A stretch of DNA of 64,000 nucleotides, from positions 1,054,001 to 1,118,000 of the forward strand of contig NZ_CP130713.1 of assembly GCF_030553055.1 (NCBI RefSeq), in the 5' to 3' direction. Below are positions 47,407-56,509 of this stretch, one piece after another (the first letter of the stretch is position 1; each line of letters opens with the position of its first letter). The notes beneath the pieces are model-generated. The model did not search any database, had not been told where the DNA came from, and worked only from the letters and a program-made list of their open reading frames with translations. This DNA is from Streptomyces sp. XD-27. Its GTDB lineage: Bacteria > Actinomycetota > Actinomycetes > Streptomycetales > Streptomycetaceae. Made by a program: the position numbers and the translations under genes.

Positions 47407-47498
47407 CCGAGTTCTCCGTCCTTGTCGCGAAGCCACGCGGTGCGACTCCCATCGCGGTGGCCTCTGCGTAGCGGGGGTCAGCGATCTCTGCAGGTACA

Positions 47499-47538
47499 GT
47501 TTCGATACCGCTGTTTCGATACTCTCGTTCCGTATAAT
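47499..47538 (+). promoter_or_regulatory. TetR promoter with two GTTTCGATAC repeats
   Basis: GTTTCGATAC occurs at 47499-47508 and again at 47513-47522, same direction, 14 bases apart. Next comes TATAAT at 47533-47538, a full consensus -10. The TetR ATG is only seven bases after the TATAAT box, so transcription would begin at or next to the ATG, giving a leaderless mRNA. The repeats would be the TetR site and also cover the divergent small-membrane-protein promoter. Confidence 0.6.
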
Positions 47539-47544
47539 GCAGGC

Positions 47545-48177
47545 ATGACAGCGAGAAGGCAACGAGGTGGACGCCCCCGAGACAGTCGCGTGGATCACAA
47601 AATCCTGCAGGCCACGCGTGAGCTGATCGACGAAGTCGGCTACCCGGCCCTGACCGTCGACCAGGTCGCGACGCGCGCCGGGGTGGGCAAGGCGGCGATC
47701 TACCGCCGCCACGCCTCCAAGGCCGAGATGGCGTTCGCCGCCACCATGTACGAGCAGGAGCTGCCTCCGTTGGCCGGCACCGGCTCCTTGCACGGGGATC
47801 TGCTGGCGCTGGTCCGCACGTTTCACGTCCGCATGGCCGCCCCGGCGGCCCGCCAGCTGGCACCGGCCCTGATCAGCGAACTTGCCGTCAATCCCGAACT
47901 GGATACCCGGTTCCAGGACACCTTCCTGGCCACCGAACAGGCCGCCTTCGCCGACATCATCGAACAGGCCGTGGCCCGCGGCGAGCTGGCCGGGACCGTC
48001 GACCCCGCGATGGCCCACCTGCTGCTGCTCGGCACCCTGGCGTCCGCCCTGTACATCCTCAACCTGCCCGTCGACGACGCCATGGTCACCGACCTCGCCG
48101 CCGCCGCCACAGCAGGAATCACCGCCCTGGCCGACCGGCACCACAGCGACCCCGGCGGAACCGCCGAGCCGCGCTGA
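47545..48177 (+). CDS. TetR family transcriptional repressor
   Basis: 210 residues. Helix-turn-helix: ILQATRELIDEVGYPALTVDQ then VATRAGVGKAAIYRRHASKAEM. The C-terminal domain carries LAPALISELAVNPELDTRF as in TetR_C_16/AcrR-like proteins. There is no ribosome site before the ATG at 47545, which agrees with a leaderless transcript from the TATAAT at 47533. It likely controls itself and the divergent membrane protein gene. Confidence 0.88.
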   Translation: MTARRQRGGRPRDSRVDHKILQATRELIDEVGYPALTVDQVATRAGVGKAAIYRRHASKAEMAFAATMYEQELPPLAGTGSLHGDLLALVRTFHVRMAAPAARQLAPALISELAVNPELDTRFQDTFLATEQAAFADIIEQAVARGELAGTVDPAMAHLLLLGTLASALYILNLPVDDAMVTDLAAAATAGITALADRHHSDPGGTAEPR

Positions 48178-48235
48178 CAGGGCCGTTTCTTCTCGTAGCC
48201 GTCACTCTCCCCGTTGCGCGCCTCGACAGCCGCGA

Positions 48236-48259
48236 GCATGCGTCGGGTCCGACGCATGC
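48236..48259. terminator. Hairpin between convergent genes
   Basis: Perfect 11-base arms (GCATGCGTCGG and complement) with only two bases between, between the TetR gene end and the end of the convergent lipoprotein gene. With such a small loop it may instead open as a cruciform or act as a palindromic site. Confidence 0.6.
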
Positions 48260-48269
48260 GTACCCGGCG

Positions 48270-48987
48270 TCAGTCGCCGTCGATGATCTGGTGCAGGTAG
48301 ATGATCTCGGTGTCATCCCCGTCCGGGGCGTCCGGGTTCGCGGCGTCGGACTGGAAGTAGAACTCGGGGGCCTTGGGGCCCTTGAGCTCGCCGTTGTCTT
48401 CCATCAGCGCAAGCTGGTCGAGGAACTTGTCGGCGTCCGGCGTCTTGGTGCCCAGCTTGCTCGCGAGCTCGCCGCCCACGACCACCTTGAGCCGGGCGTC
48501 GTCGACGAGCACGTTCGTCGCGGCCCCGGTCGCGCTGGTCGGCACGAAGTTGGGGCCCGCGTCACCGCACTCGTACATGCCGAGGACGAGGCCCATCACC
48601 GGGTAGGGGCTCTCGCCGCCCATGTTGACGGACTCGATCTTCCCGTAGGGGCCCTGACCGTCGTTGTCGCAGACCGAGCCGGGCGGGGTCTGCCGGTCCG
48701 CGTAGTCCCTGCCGCCCTTCTCGTTACTGCCACCCGAACCGCCGTTTCCCCCACCGGAGTTGGCGCCACCGGTCTTGGTCGGGGCGGCCGTGCCCGACTT
48801 GTCCGGGTCGGGCTTCGAGGGCGCGTCCGTGGACTGGGACGCGCTCGCGGACGCGCTCGTCGTGCCGTCGGCCTTTCCATCGGCCTTTCCGTCACCCTCG
48901 CTCGACTCGCAGGCCGTGGTGGTCAGGGCCGCCGCGACGGCCACTCCCAGGGCGGTACAGCTTCATGCTCTTGCGCATCGCACGCAT
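48270..48987 (-). CDS. Secreted lipoprotein of unknown function (likely frame break near start)
   Basis: About 225-240 residues. From the GTG at 48944 the frame reads AVAAALTTTACESSEGDG: the end of a lipoprotein signal with the lipid cysteine, but with no charged start and no ribosome site. A basic start, MRAMRKSMKLYR, is present just upstream in another frame (ATG 48987). One base too many or two too few near 48946-48952 would join them; the full signal would then be normal. The mature part has a low-complexity linker rich in Gly, Ser and Asn and then a compact domain (GGESPYPVMGLVLGMYECGD, VVVGGELASKLG, EIIYLHQIIDGD). No family recognised. Confidence 0.65.
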
Positions 48988-49173
48988 CGACAGATCCCCC
49001 GTAGCTGTGCGCACGTTGTGATGCGCACGGTCAATGAAACGGTGCCTGGGAAGTGTGCCTTCGGAACCGAGCGTTCCCCGCTGCCCGTACCGGATCGTTA
49101 CGAATCACGGACAATTGCCCGGACTTGGCACCATGGGCCCTCGACATCCCAACGTCACCCTGACAAGCCGAGG

Positions 49174-50054
49174 TCAGGAGCGAGCCAGGAGTCTGCGGAG
49201 CTCCACGGTGATCTGCTCGGGGGCTTCCTCGGCCATGAAGTGGCCGCAGCTGACGGTCGTGTGAGCCAGCTTCGGGGCCCAGGCGGACCAGAGCGCTTGG
49301 GCGTCGAAGCCGAGGAAGGCGCCCCAGTCCTGCTGCAGGACGGTGACGGGCATCCGCAGCCGGTTGCCCGCGTCGCGGTCGGCCTGGTCGTGGTCGACGT
49401 CGATGGCGGCGGAGGCGCGGTAGTCGGCCACGATCGAGGGCACGGCCTCGCGGCAGGCGTCCAGGTAGGCGGCGCGGACGTCGGGGGCGATGGCGTCGGG
49501 GTTCTGGGACCAGATGTCGAGGAAGTGGCCGAAGAAGGCGTCTGGGGCAGCTGTGATCAACTGCTCGGGCAGGCCCGGAGGCTGGGCCATCAGGTAGAGG
49601 TGGAACCCGATGGCGGCACTGGTGCCGCGCATCACCTGCCACATGTCCAGGGTCGGGAGTACGTCCAGGCAGGCCAGGTGGGTAACGGTGTCGGGATGGT
49701 CGAGTCCGGCACGGAACGCGACCAGGGCCCGCGGTCGTGGCCGGCCAGGGCGAACCGCTCGTGACCGAGGGCGCGGGCCAGGGCGACGATGTCGTCGGCC
49801 ATGGTGCGCTTGGAGTACGCGGTCCCGTCGGTGTCGGCGGGCTTGTCGCTGGCGCCGTAGCCGCGCAGGTCGGGACAGATGACGGTGTGGTCCGCCGCGA
49901 GGTCGGCGGCCACGCGCCGCCACATCAGGTGCGTCTGCGGAAAGCCGTGCAGGAGCACGAGCGGGCGGCCCGAGCCACCCACTGCGGCGTTGAGGGCGAC
50001 GCCGTCGGCGACGTGGACGCGCTGGTAGTCGAAGCCGGGGATGGTCGGTGCCAC
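49174..50054 (-). CDS. Alpha/beta hydrolase, haloacetate-dehalogenase-like (one frame break)
   Basis: 293 residues after adding one base at 49728-49730. Oxyanion segment VLLHGFPQTHLMW, DLRGYGASDKP, nucleophile aspartate in ALAGHDRGALVAFRAGLDHPD (GHDRG, as in dehalogenases and epoxide hydrolases), and the final histidine in VSCGHFMAEEAPEQI. The break falls right after the GHDRG nucleophile. GTG 50054. It is divergent from the BTAD regulator. The Asp nucleophile favours dehalogenase or epoxide hydrolase over esterase activity. Confidence 0.87.
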
Positions 50055-50152
50055 GGTGTGCTGCTTTCGTCGGATGCGGAAGGCGTCTGCCGGTCGGCGG
50101 ACACCACAGAGCCTGCCGCGCGCGAATCAGCATCGGGTCAGCGCGTACCGTG

Positions 50153-50188
50153 GCAGGCGAGGCAGGCGGCGCAGGCGAGGCAGGGAAG
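50153..50188 (+). repeat. Four 9-base tandem repeats upstream of BTAD regulator
   Basis: GCAGGCGAG, GCAGGCGGC, GCAGGCGAG, GCAGGGAAG in direct order. They end nine bases before the ATG at 50198. Could be a regulator site or a slippage-prone tract. Confidence 0.55.
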
Positions 50189-50197
50189 GCGGTGACG

Positions 50198-52207
50198 ATG
50201 GAGCGGATCACCTTCGGTGTGCTCGGGCCGGTGACGGCCTGGGACGACGCCGGTGGCGTCCTGGGGCTGAAGGGCCCGCGGCACCGGGCGGTGCTCGCCC
50301 GACTGATCATGGCCCGCCGGCGCGTGGTCCCGGTCGCCCGCCTGGTGGAGGACCTGTGGGACGAGCCCCGGCCAGGCGCGGTCGGTGCCGTGCAGACCTT
50401 CGTCGCCGCGCTGCGGCGCGCCCTGGAGCCGGACCGCCCGGCCCGGACCCCGGCCCGTCTGCTGATCACGGAAGGCCCCGGCTATGCGCTGCGGGCGGCT
50501 CCGGACGCCGTGGACGCCTGGCGGTTCGAGGCGGCTGTCGGCTCCGCCGCGAAGCTGGCCCCCGCGCATGCCCGGAAGCAGTTGGAGGGGGCGCTGGAGT
50601 CGTGGCGCGGCCCGGCCTACGCCGAGTTCGCCCAGGAGGACTGGGCCCGCGGTGAGCGCTCCCGCCTGGCCGAGCTGAGGCTCCAGGCAGTGGAACACCT
50701 GGCAGGCGCTCGACTGGCCCTGGGGCTGGCCGCCGAGACCGTTCCCGACCTGGATGCCCACCTGGCCGAGCATCCCTGGCGCGAGGATGCCTGGCGGCTG
50801 CTGGCCCTGGCGCTGTACCGCACCGGCCGCCAGGCGGACGCGCTCGCCGTCCTGCGCCGGGCCCGGGCCATGCTGGCCGACGAGCTGGGCGTGGATCCGG
50901 GCCCGCAGATGCGTCGCCTGGAGACGGACATCCTCACCCAGGATCCATGCCTCGACCTTCCGGTCGAACCGTCGACGGCGGCGGCCAGGCTGTGGACGCG
51001 GGCGACCGCGGCGTACGACCGCACCGTCGCGGCAGGCTCCCGGGCCCGGCTGGAGTCGACGATCGGCCTGCTCCGCGACCTCGCGTTGACCGGAGGCGAC
51101 GGTCTGCGATCAGCCCAGGAACACCGCCTGGCGGCGATCGCCGCGGCCGAGGAGTTCGGCGACCCGGAACTGACCGCCCGGGTCATCGGTGCCTACGACG
51201 TCCCCGCGATCTGGACCCGTAGCGACGACCCGGAGCAGGCGCGGCGGGTCGTCGCAGCCGCCGAGCGGACCCTGGCCGCCCTGCCGGGCGGCGCCTCCCG
51301 CGAGGCGGCGCGCTGCCGTCTGCTGGCCACCATCGCCCTGGAGATGCGCGGCACCCGCTCCCCGCGCGGCCCGCAGGCCGCACGCGAGGCCGAGCAGATC
51401 GCCCGGAGCCTGGACGATCCCACGCTGCTGGCGTTCGCCCTCAACGGGCTCTTCATGCAGTCCTGCACCCGAGCCGGCCTCGCGCGGCGGCGGGACGCGA
51501 TCGGCGAGGAACTGGTCACGCTGTCCGCCCGGCACGCCCTGGGAACCTTCGAAGTGCTCGGCCACCTCATCCGCGTACAGGCACGCAGTGCGCTCGGCGA
51601 CTTCCCGGCGGCGGACGAACACGCGGCCGCCGCCGACCAGCTGGCGGAACGCCACGAACGGCCACTGGTGGGCGTCTTCACTCACTGGTACCGCGCCCTG
51701 CGACTGGCTGCCACCGGGCGGATCCCACAGGCGCAGACCGCATACCGGGCCGCCGCCCTGCGGCTGGGAGGCGCCGGCATGCCCGGCGTCGAGCAGGGCC
51801 TGTTGCCCCTCGCGGAACTGAGCCTGGGCCTGGGCCCGGACCTGGACCTGGACCTGGCCGGCGGAAGCCCGTCCGCGCGGGAGGCAGCCCGACACATCGC
51901 CCCGGCCGCGGACTGGGGCCCGTACCGGCCCTGGGCCGAACCCTTCATCCTGCTCCGCACCGGCCGCGACGCCGAGGCCCACGCCCGGCTGCGTGCCTTG
52001 CCGGAGCCGCCCGCCGACCTGCTGTACGAGGCACTGTGCTGCCTACAGGCCGCGGTCGCGCTGGAGCTCGGTGACCGGGCCATGCTGGAGCAGCTTCACG
52101 CCCGGCTCCTGCCGGCTGCGGGCGAACTCGCGGGCGCGGGCAGCGGCCTGATCACCCTCGGCCCCGTAGACCGCTGGCTCACCACCATCGCCGATGCCCT
52201 CGACTGA
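50198..52207 (+). CDS. AfsR/SARP-type regulator with BTAD domain
   Basis: 669 residues. N-terminal OmpR-like winged-helix (FGVLGPVTAWDDAGGVLGLKGPRHRAVLARLI, VVPVARLVEDLWDEPRPGAVGAVQTFVAALRRALEPD, LLITEGPGYAL), then the bacterial transcription activation domain (AEHPWREDAWRLLALALYRTGRQADALAVLRRAR, LADELGVDPGPQMRRLE). No NB-ARC ATPase follows; the last 400 residues are helical repeats of TPR type. SARPs switch on antibiotic genes. Close to the hydrolase on the other side; no biosynthetic cluster is next to it, so its targets are unknown. Confidence 0.88.
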   Translation: MERITFGVLGPVTAWDDAGGVLGLKGPRHRAVLARLIMARRRVVPVARLVEDLWDEPRPGAVGAVQTFVAALRRALEPDRPARTPARLLITEGPGYALRAAPDAVDAWRFEAAVGSAAKLAPAHARKQLEGALESWRGPAYAEFAQEDWARGERSRLAELRLQAVEHLAGARLALGLAAETVPDLDAHLAEHPWREDAWRLLALALYRTGRQADALAVLRRARAMLADELGVDPGPQMRRLETDILTQDPCLDLPVEPSTAAARLWTRATAAYDRTVAAGSRARLESTIGLLRDLALTGGDGLRSAQEHRLAAIAAAEEFGDPELTARVIGAYDVPAIWTRSDDPEQARRVVAAAERTLAALPGGASREAARCRLLATIALEMRGTRSPRGPQAAREAEQIARSLDDPTLLAFALNGLFMQSCTRAGLARRRDAIGEELVTLSARHALGTFEVLGHLIRVQARSALGDFPAADEHAAAADQLAERHERPLVGVFTHWYRALRLAATGRIPQAQTAYRAAALRLGGAGMPGVEQGLLPLAELSLGLGPDLDLDLAGGSPSAREAARHIAPAADWGPYRPWAEPFILLRTGRDAEAHARLRALPEPPADLLYEALCCLQAAVALELGDRAMLEQLHARLLPAAGELAGAGSGLITLGPVDRWLTTIADALD

Positions 52208-52377
52208 CGTCCCGAACTTGTCCAACGACTCACGCCCAGACACCAGACCGCGCCGTACTCGGCGAGCGGCGTCTTTGCCAAAGGACCCGTGTCGGCAACG
52301 CGTCGCGGCTGGAGCGGGACCGTCCGACAACACGCCCCTGGTGGAATGGGCGGGTCAGTGCGGACGTTGAAACGGAT

Positions 52378-52782
52378 ATGACGACTGATCAGCGCACGAT
52401 CACCAACCCGGCCGCCCTCCACGATCCGACCCCGTTCGGCTACAGCCACGCCGTCTCAGCACCCGGCGAACTCGTCTTCATCGGCGGCCAGTACGCCTCC
52501 GACGCCACCGGTGCCCCGGTGCCCGGCGACTTCGCAACCCAGGTGGACCTGGCCTTCGACCGGCTGCGGTCGGCGCTGGAGGGAGTCGGCCTTCGATACG
52601 AGCACGTGGTCCGCCTCGGTACCTTCATTGTCGACCACGACCTCGACAAGCTGGAGATCCTCGGCAAGGCGCTGCACACCCGTTTCGGCGACCGGCTGCC
52701 GGCCCAGACACTGAGCGGCGTTGCCTCGTTGGCGCTGCCGGGAATGCTGTTCGAGGTGGATGCGGTGGCGGTACGGCCGTAG
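52378..52782 (+). CDS. RidA/YjgF family protein
   Basis: 134 residues, unbroken. Begins TITNPAALHDPTPFGYSHAV, with VFIGGQYASDATGAPVPG and FATQVDLAFDRLRSALEG; the end is LPAQTLSGVASLALPGMLFEVDAVAV. The usual catalytic arginine is not obvious. It is on its own transcript. A second RidA protein lies at 35352; the two are clearly different subtypes. Confidence 0.85.
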   Translation: MTTDQRTITNPAALHDPTPFGYSHAVSAPGELVFIGGQYASDATGAPVPGDFATQVDLAFDRLRSALEGVGLRYEHVVRLGTFIVDHDLDKLEILGKALHTRFGDRLPAQTLSGVASLALPGMLFEVDAVAVRP

Positions 52783-52923
52783 CGGATCAGCCGCGTACAG
52801 CATCAGCCCGATCCCGCGGTGGATGGCCCGGCCACGGTGATTCGCGGTAGCGGGAGGCTCCCTCGATGGCGACCGGCGCCGTCTGGGCGGGGCCGGTCGC
52901 CACGTTGGGACCTCCGTGCTCTC

Positions 52924-54036
52924 TCAGCTGGCGTGGAGGATCCGAAAGCGACCGGGTTCCGCCGGATCTCGATCAACGACTTGGATCGGCGTCCGAGCCC
53001 ATTGCCAAACGCTGATGCCTGGCGTGCGGGAGAACTGGATCTGCCCGCGCGTGCCTTCGACTGCGACGCGCGGCCAGGATTCGGCTGCGCGCGCCCGGTC
53101 CGCGCCATGGACACGCAGCACATCGGCGAGGACGGCGACCGTGTCGTAGCCCTCGAAGGCGACGAAGGAGGGCGCTTCGGCCAGCCGCTCACGGAGGGCC
53201 GTCTCGACTCGTGCACCGAGTGGGCCGAGGCGCTCGGGCAGGTAGCGCAAGAACGGGATCGCGGCGCTGTCGTCGCCCAGCAACGTCGCCCATTCGGCGA
53301 ACTCCGGTTGCCCGGCCGGAGCACCGATCATGATCTCGGCGAGGCGCTGGTCGCGACGGACGGACTTGACGATCGACACTGCCGGCTCCGGGTGGCCCAC
53401 CAGAAGAAGGAGGGCTGTCGCGCGATGGTCGACGAGTTCGTCGCACACGGCCGCGGGGGTGCGCTCGGTCATGTCGAGTTCGATGACGGTGCCGCCGCGT
53501 GGAGCGAGGTAGTCCCGCAGAATGCGGGTCCCGGATGCCCAGTAGACACTCGACTGGGCTGCTACGGCGATTCGGCTGTGGCCGGCGCTGAGGAGGAAGT
53601 CTGCGTAGACCTGCCAGCCGCGGGACTGCGGCGGGGAGAGGCGCGCGACCCATTCCGTTGGCTGTTCGGTGAGCGCGTCGAGAACCGCTGACGAGCAGAG
53701 GAACGGCAGGCCGAGGGCGTCGGCCCTGGCAGCAGCGGCGCGAGCGACGACGCTGTGATACTCCCCCGCCAAGGCAGCCACGCCCAGGCCGGCCAATTCA
53801 TCCACGGCCGCCGCGGCCCTGTGTGGATCAGCCGCGGTGTCTCGGACCACCAGCTCGAGTGGTCTACCGACGATCCCGCCGGCGTCATTGACTTCGTGAA
53901 CGGCCAACTCGAGTCCAGCGAGCAAGTGTCGGCCTGCCTCGACCCAGCCGGGCCGGGTCAGCGGAACGAGAGCGCCTATCTGGACGGATGCTCCGTCAGT
54001 CCGCCCCGCTCCAGGTGGCGATGGTGGCGTATTCAT
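52924..54036 (-). CDS. Periplasmic-binding-fold protein, leucine/amide-binding type, no signal peptide
   Basis: 370 residues, type I periplasmic-binding fold (AmiC/LivJ-like): VQIGALVPLTRPGWVEAGRHLLAGLELAVHEVN with GIVGRPLELVVRDT, ALAGEYHSVVARAAAARAD, VARLSPPQSRGWQVYADFLL, and FVAFEGYDTVAVLADVLR. The N-terminus MNTPPSPPGAGRTDGASV has no signal peptide or lipobox, unlike transport proteins, and no permease is near. A cytoplasmic sensor role, as for AmiC, is the best idea. It stands between RidA and the XRE gene. Confidence 0.78.
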   Translation of the reverse strand: MNTPPSPPGAGRTDGASVQIGALVPLTRPGWVEAGRHLLAGLELAVHEVNDAGGIVGRPLELVVRDTAADPHRAAAAVDELAGLGVAALAGEYHSVVARAAAARADALGLPFLCSSAVLDALTEQPTEWVARLSPPQSRGWQVYADFLLSAGHSRIAVAAQSSVYWASGTRILRDYLAPRGGTVIELDMTERTPAAVCDELVDHRATALLLLVGHPEPAVSIVKSVRRDQRLAEIMIGAPAGQPEFAEWATLLGDDSAAIPFLRYLPERLGPLGARVETALRERLAEAPSFVAFEGYDTVAVLADVLRVHGADRARAAESWPRVAVEGTRGQIQFSRTPGISVWQWARTPIQVVDRDPAEPGRFRILHAS

Positions 54037-54155
54037 GCGTTGGCGTCTCCCGAGTGACGATGCGGTCGCAGTGTGCCCGGATCGCAGTGAACGTCAGTGG
54101 CGCCGAGAGTAGCCGAACCGAGAATGGCCGGCTTCGGCGCCGCGTCCCGTGGCCG

Positions 54156-54812
54156 TCAGCCGGCCCTCGCGCCGCCGATCGAGCCCGTTGATGGTGGGTT
54201 TGGGGTGGTCGGCGGGGCGGGGTCGGTTGTGGACGGTCCGGCGCGGACGATGGCTTGGTCTCCTCGTGGACCGAACAGGTGCAGGATCTCCACGGTGCTG
54301 GTGTCCGCGGGGCCGAACCAGTGGGGCTCGGTGGTGTCGAACTCGGCGACTTCGCCGGGCCGCAGCGTGATGTCCTGCGCCCCGAGGATGAGGCGTAGTC
54401 GACCGGCGAGGACGTAGAGCCATTCGTAGCCCTCGTGGGTGACCAGTTCCGGCTGGCGGGGTGCCAGTACCTGCTTGAAGACCTGGACTCGGCCCGGGTA
54501 CTGCGTCAGGGGCACGAGGACGCTGCCGCGCTTCTTGTGCAGGGGCCGGAGGTGCACCCGGGGGTCACCGCTTGCCGGCGCCGCCACGAGCTGGTCGAGT
54601 GCGACGTGGTGCGCCCGTGCCAGCGGGATGAGCAGGTCCAAAGTCGGACGCCGCTTGCCCGATTCCACCCGGGACAGTGTGCTGACGGAGATCCCGGTCG
54701 TGGCCGCGAGTGCCTCGAGCGTGAGTCCCCGTTCCCGGCGCAGCCTGCGCAGCCGGGGCCCGATGCCGTCGAGAATCTGCTCCAGCTCCGCGTCCTTGGA
54801 TCCTGTGTTCAT
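54156..54812 (-). CDS. XRE family regulator with cupin domain
   Basis: 218 residues. Helix-turn-helix: LRRLRRERGLTLEALAATTGISVSTLSRVESGKRRPTLDLL; C-terminal cupin barrel: HEGYEWLYVLAGRLRLILG, then LRPGEVAEFDTTEPHWFG. Such two-domain proteins sense a small molecule through the cupin. The ATG at 54812 is chosen; frame upstream is open but non-homologous. It is divergent from the MFS gene across 96 bases and probably represses it. Confidence 0.88.
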   Translation of the reverse strand: MNTGSKDAELEQILDGIGPRLRRLRRERGLTLEALAATTGISVSTLSRVESGKRRPTLDLLIPLARAHHVALDQLVAAPASGDPRVHLRPLHKKRGSVLVPLTQYPGRVQVFKQVLAPRQPELVTHEGYEWLYVLAGRLRLILGAQDITLRPGEVAEFDTTEPHWFGPADTSTVEILHLFGPRGDQAIVRAGPSTTDPAPPTTPNPPSTGSIGGARAG

Positions 54813-54822
54813 GGATCCAGTT

Positions 54823-54842
54823 TTGCAGTGTTCGCAATATTG
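54823..54842. promoter_or_regulatory. Possible XRE operator between regulator and MFS genes
   Basis: TTGC-7-GCAA at 54823-54837, overlapping a CAATATTG palindrome at 54835-54842, just upstream of the XRE start. The 96-base divergent region shows no better site. Confidence 0.35.
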
Positions 54843-54908
54843 ATGGGCTGCTGCCGTCGCCCGGTCCGATCCTTGCCGGGCATTGTTCCCGGACATCAGA
54901 GGTAGACC

Positions 54909-56327
54909 GTGACCGCGACGACTCACCCTGTTCAACCCATGCTGACTGCGCGCAGACGCTGGACGGTACTGGCCGTCTGCTGCCTGAGCATGTTCCTGGT
55001 GGGCCTGGACACCACCATCGTCAATGTGGGTCTGCCGGCCATCGGGCGCGGCCTGGATGTCGACACGCGCGGTCTCGAATGGATCGTGGACGCCTACACC
55101 CTCGTCCTGGCCAGTCTCCTGATCTCCTCCGGCGCACTGGCGGATCGCTTCGGACGCCGCCGGGTGTTCCAGTGCGGGCTGGCCGTGCTCGGCGCGGCCT
55201 CAGTGGTCTGCGCGCTCGCCCCGTCGGCGGGCGTACTCATCGCGGCCCGCGCTCTGCAGGGCATCGGCGCCTCGATGCTCAGCCCCGTGGCGCTCGCGAT
55301 CGTGGTGAACGCGATGCCGGACCCGAAGGAACGGGCGCAGGCGATCGGCATCTGGGCGTCAGTGTTCGGGCTGAGCATGGCCGCCGGTCCCGTCACGGGC
55401 GGCGCGCTGCTCGCGGGGCTCGGCTGGCGGGCGCTGTTCTGGATCAACGCCCCCGTCATCGCGGCCGCTCTGCTGCTCAGTGCGGTGTTCGTGCCGGAGT
55501 CCCGGGCACAGCGGGCCCGGCGGCTCGACCTGCCCGGCCAGGTCCTGCTGACCATGGTCCTCGCAGTCGTGGTCGGCGTCCTGATCGAAGGGCCGCGCAT
55601 CGGCTGGACGTCGCCCGCGGCGCTGGCGGGATACGCAGGGGCTGCCGTGGCGACAGCCGGATTCGTGCGGGTCGAGTCCCGCCGACGCGAGCCGCTGATG
55701 GACCTGCGGCTCTTCAGGCGCCCGGACTTCAGCGGTTCCGTCGCGGGCGCGGTGGCCGTCTTCATCGCCCTGAACACGACACTGCTGCTGAACACCCTCT
55801 ACCTGCAGCACACCCGGGAATGGACACCGCTGGCCGCCGGCGTGGCGACCTTGCCCCTGGCCATCGCAGCGACCGTCTGCGCCCCCTGGTCCGGCCGCAT
55901 GGTCGGCCGCACGGGACCACGGCTGCCGCTGCTCCTTGCCGGCGGTTTCATCACGGTCGGCGGGCTCTGCCTGGTTCGGCTCACCCCGCACACGAGCGTG
56001 CTCCTGCTTCTGACCGCATACTCGCTCATCGGCATCGGGTTCGGCTTCGCCAACGCCCCGATCACCAACACCGCGGTCAACGGACTGCCACCCGCCCGAG
56101 CCGGCGTGGCCGGGGCGATCACCTCCACCGCACGGCAGCTCGGCTCCGCCCTCGGCATCGCTCTCGCCGGTGGCCTGGTCACGGCCACCAGCCCGACGGA
56201 GCTCGCACACGCGTCCCGCCCGGGCTGGATCCTGGTCGCCACCTGCGGCGTACTACTCCTTGTCGTCGCTCACACATCACGGCCGAAGAAAGCCAGCACG
56301 GACCCCGCCTCCCCACCAGCACGGTGA
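54909..56327 (+). CDS. MFS drug transporter, DHA2 (14-helix) type
   Basis: 472 residues, GTG start. VLAVCCLSMFLVGLDTTIVNVGLPAI is the DHA2 first helix with LDTTIVNVALP; then WIVDAYTLVLASLLISSGALADRFGRRRVF and ARALQGIGASMLSPVALAIV with the antiporter motif. About 14 helices. The divergent XRE-cupin regulator probably controls it. Typical role is export of drugs or dyes by proton exchange. Confidence 0.92.
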   Translation: MTATTHPVQPMLTARRRWTVLAVCCLSMFLVGLDTTIVNVGLPAIGRGLDVDTRGLEWIVDAYTLVLASLLISSGALADRFGRRRVFQCGLAVLGAASVVCALAPSAGVLIAARALQGIGASMLSPVALAIVVNAMPDPKERAQAIGIWASVFGLSMAAGPVTGGALLAGLGWRALFWINAPVIAAALLLSAVFVPESRAQRARRLDLPGQVLLTMVLAVVVGVLIEGPRIGWTSPAALAGYAGAAVATAGFVRVESRRREPLMDLRLFRRPDFSGSVAGAVAVFIALNTTLLLNTLYLQHTREWTPLAAGVATLPLAIAATVCAPWSGRMVGRTGPRLPLLLAGGFITVGGLCLVRLTPHTSVLLLLTAYSLIGIGFGFANAPITNTAVNGLPPARAGVAGAITSTARQLGSALGIALAGGLVTATSPTELAHASRPGWILVATCGVLLLVVAHTSRPKKASTDPASPPAR

Positions 56328-56509
56328 GCCACGTGACCCACCGCAACCCACCGTTAGGGCTGTCGTCCCCGCGGAGCTGTCCACGCCCCGGCCACTGCCT
56401 GGTCCGCCGTTGTTCATGATCGATGGCGCAACTCCGTTCGCGGACCCCTGGTCTAACCCAGTGACCACAAGCACCACGGCGCACTGACACCCCGAAGGGC
56501 CACTTCCGC

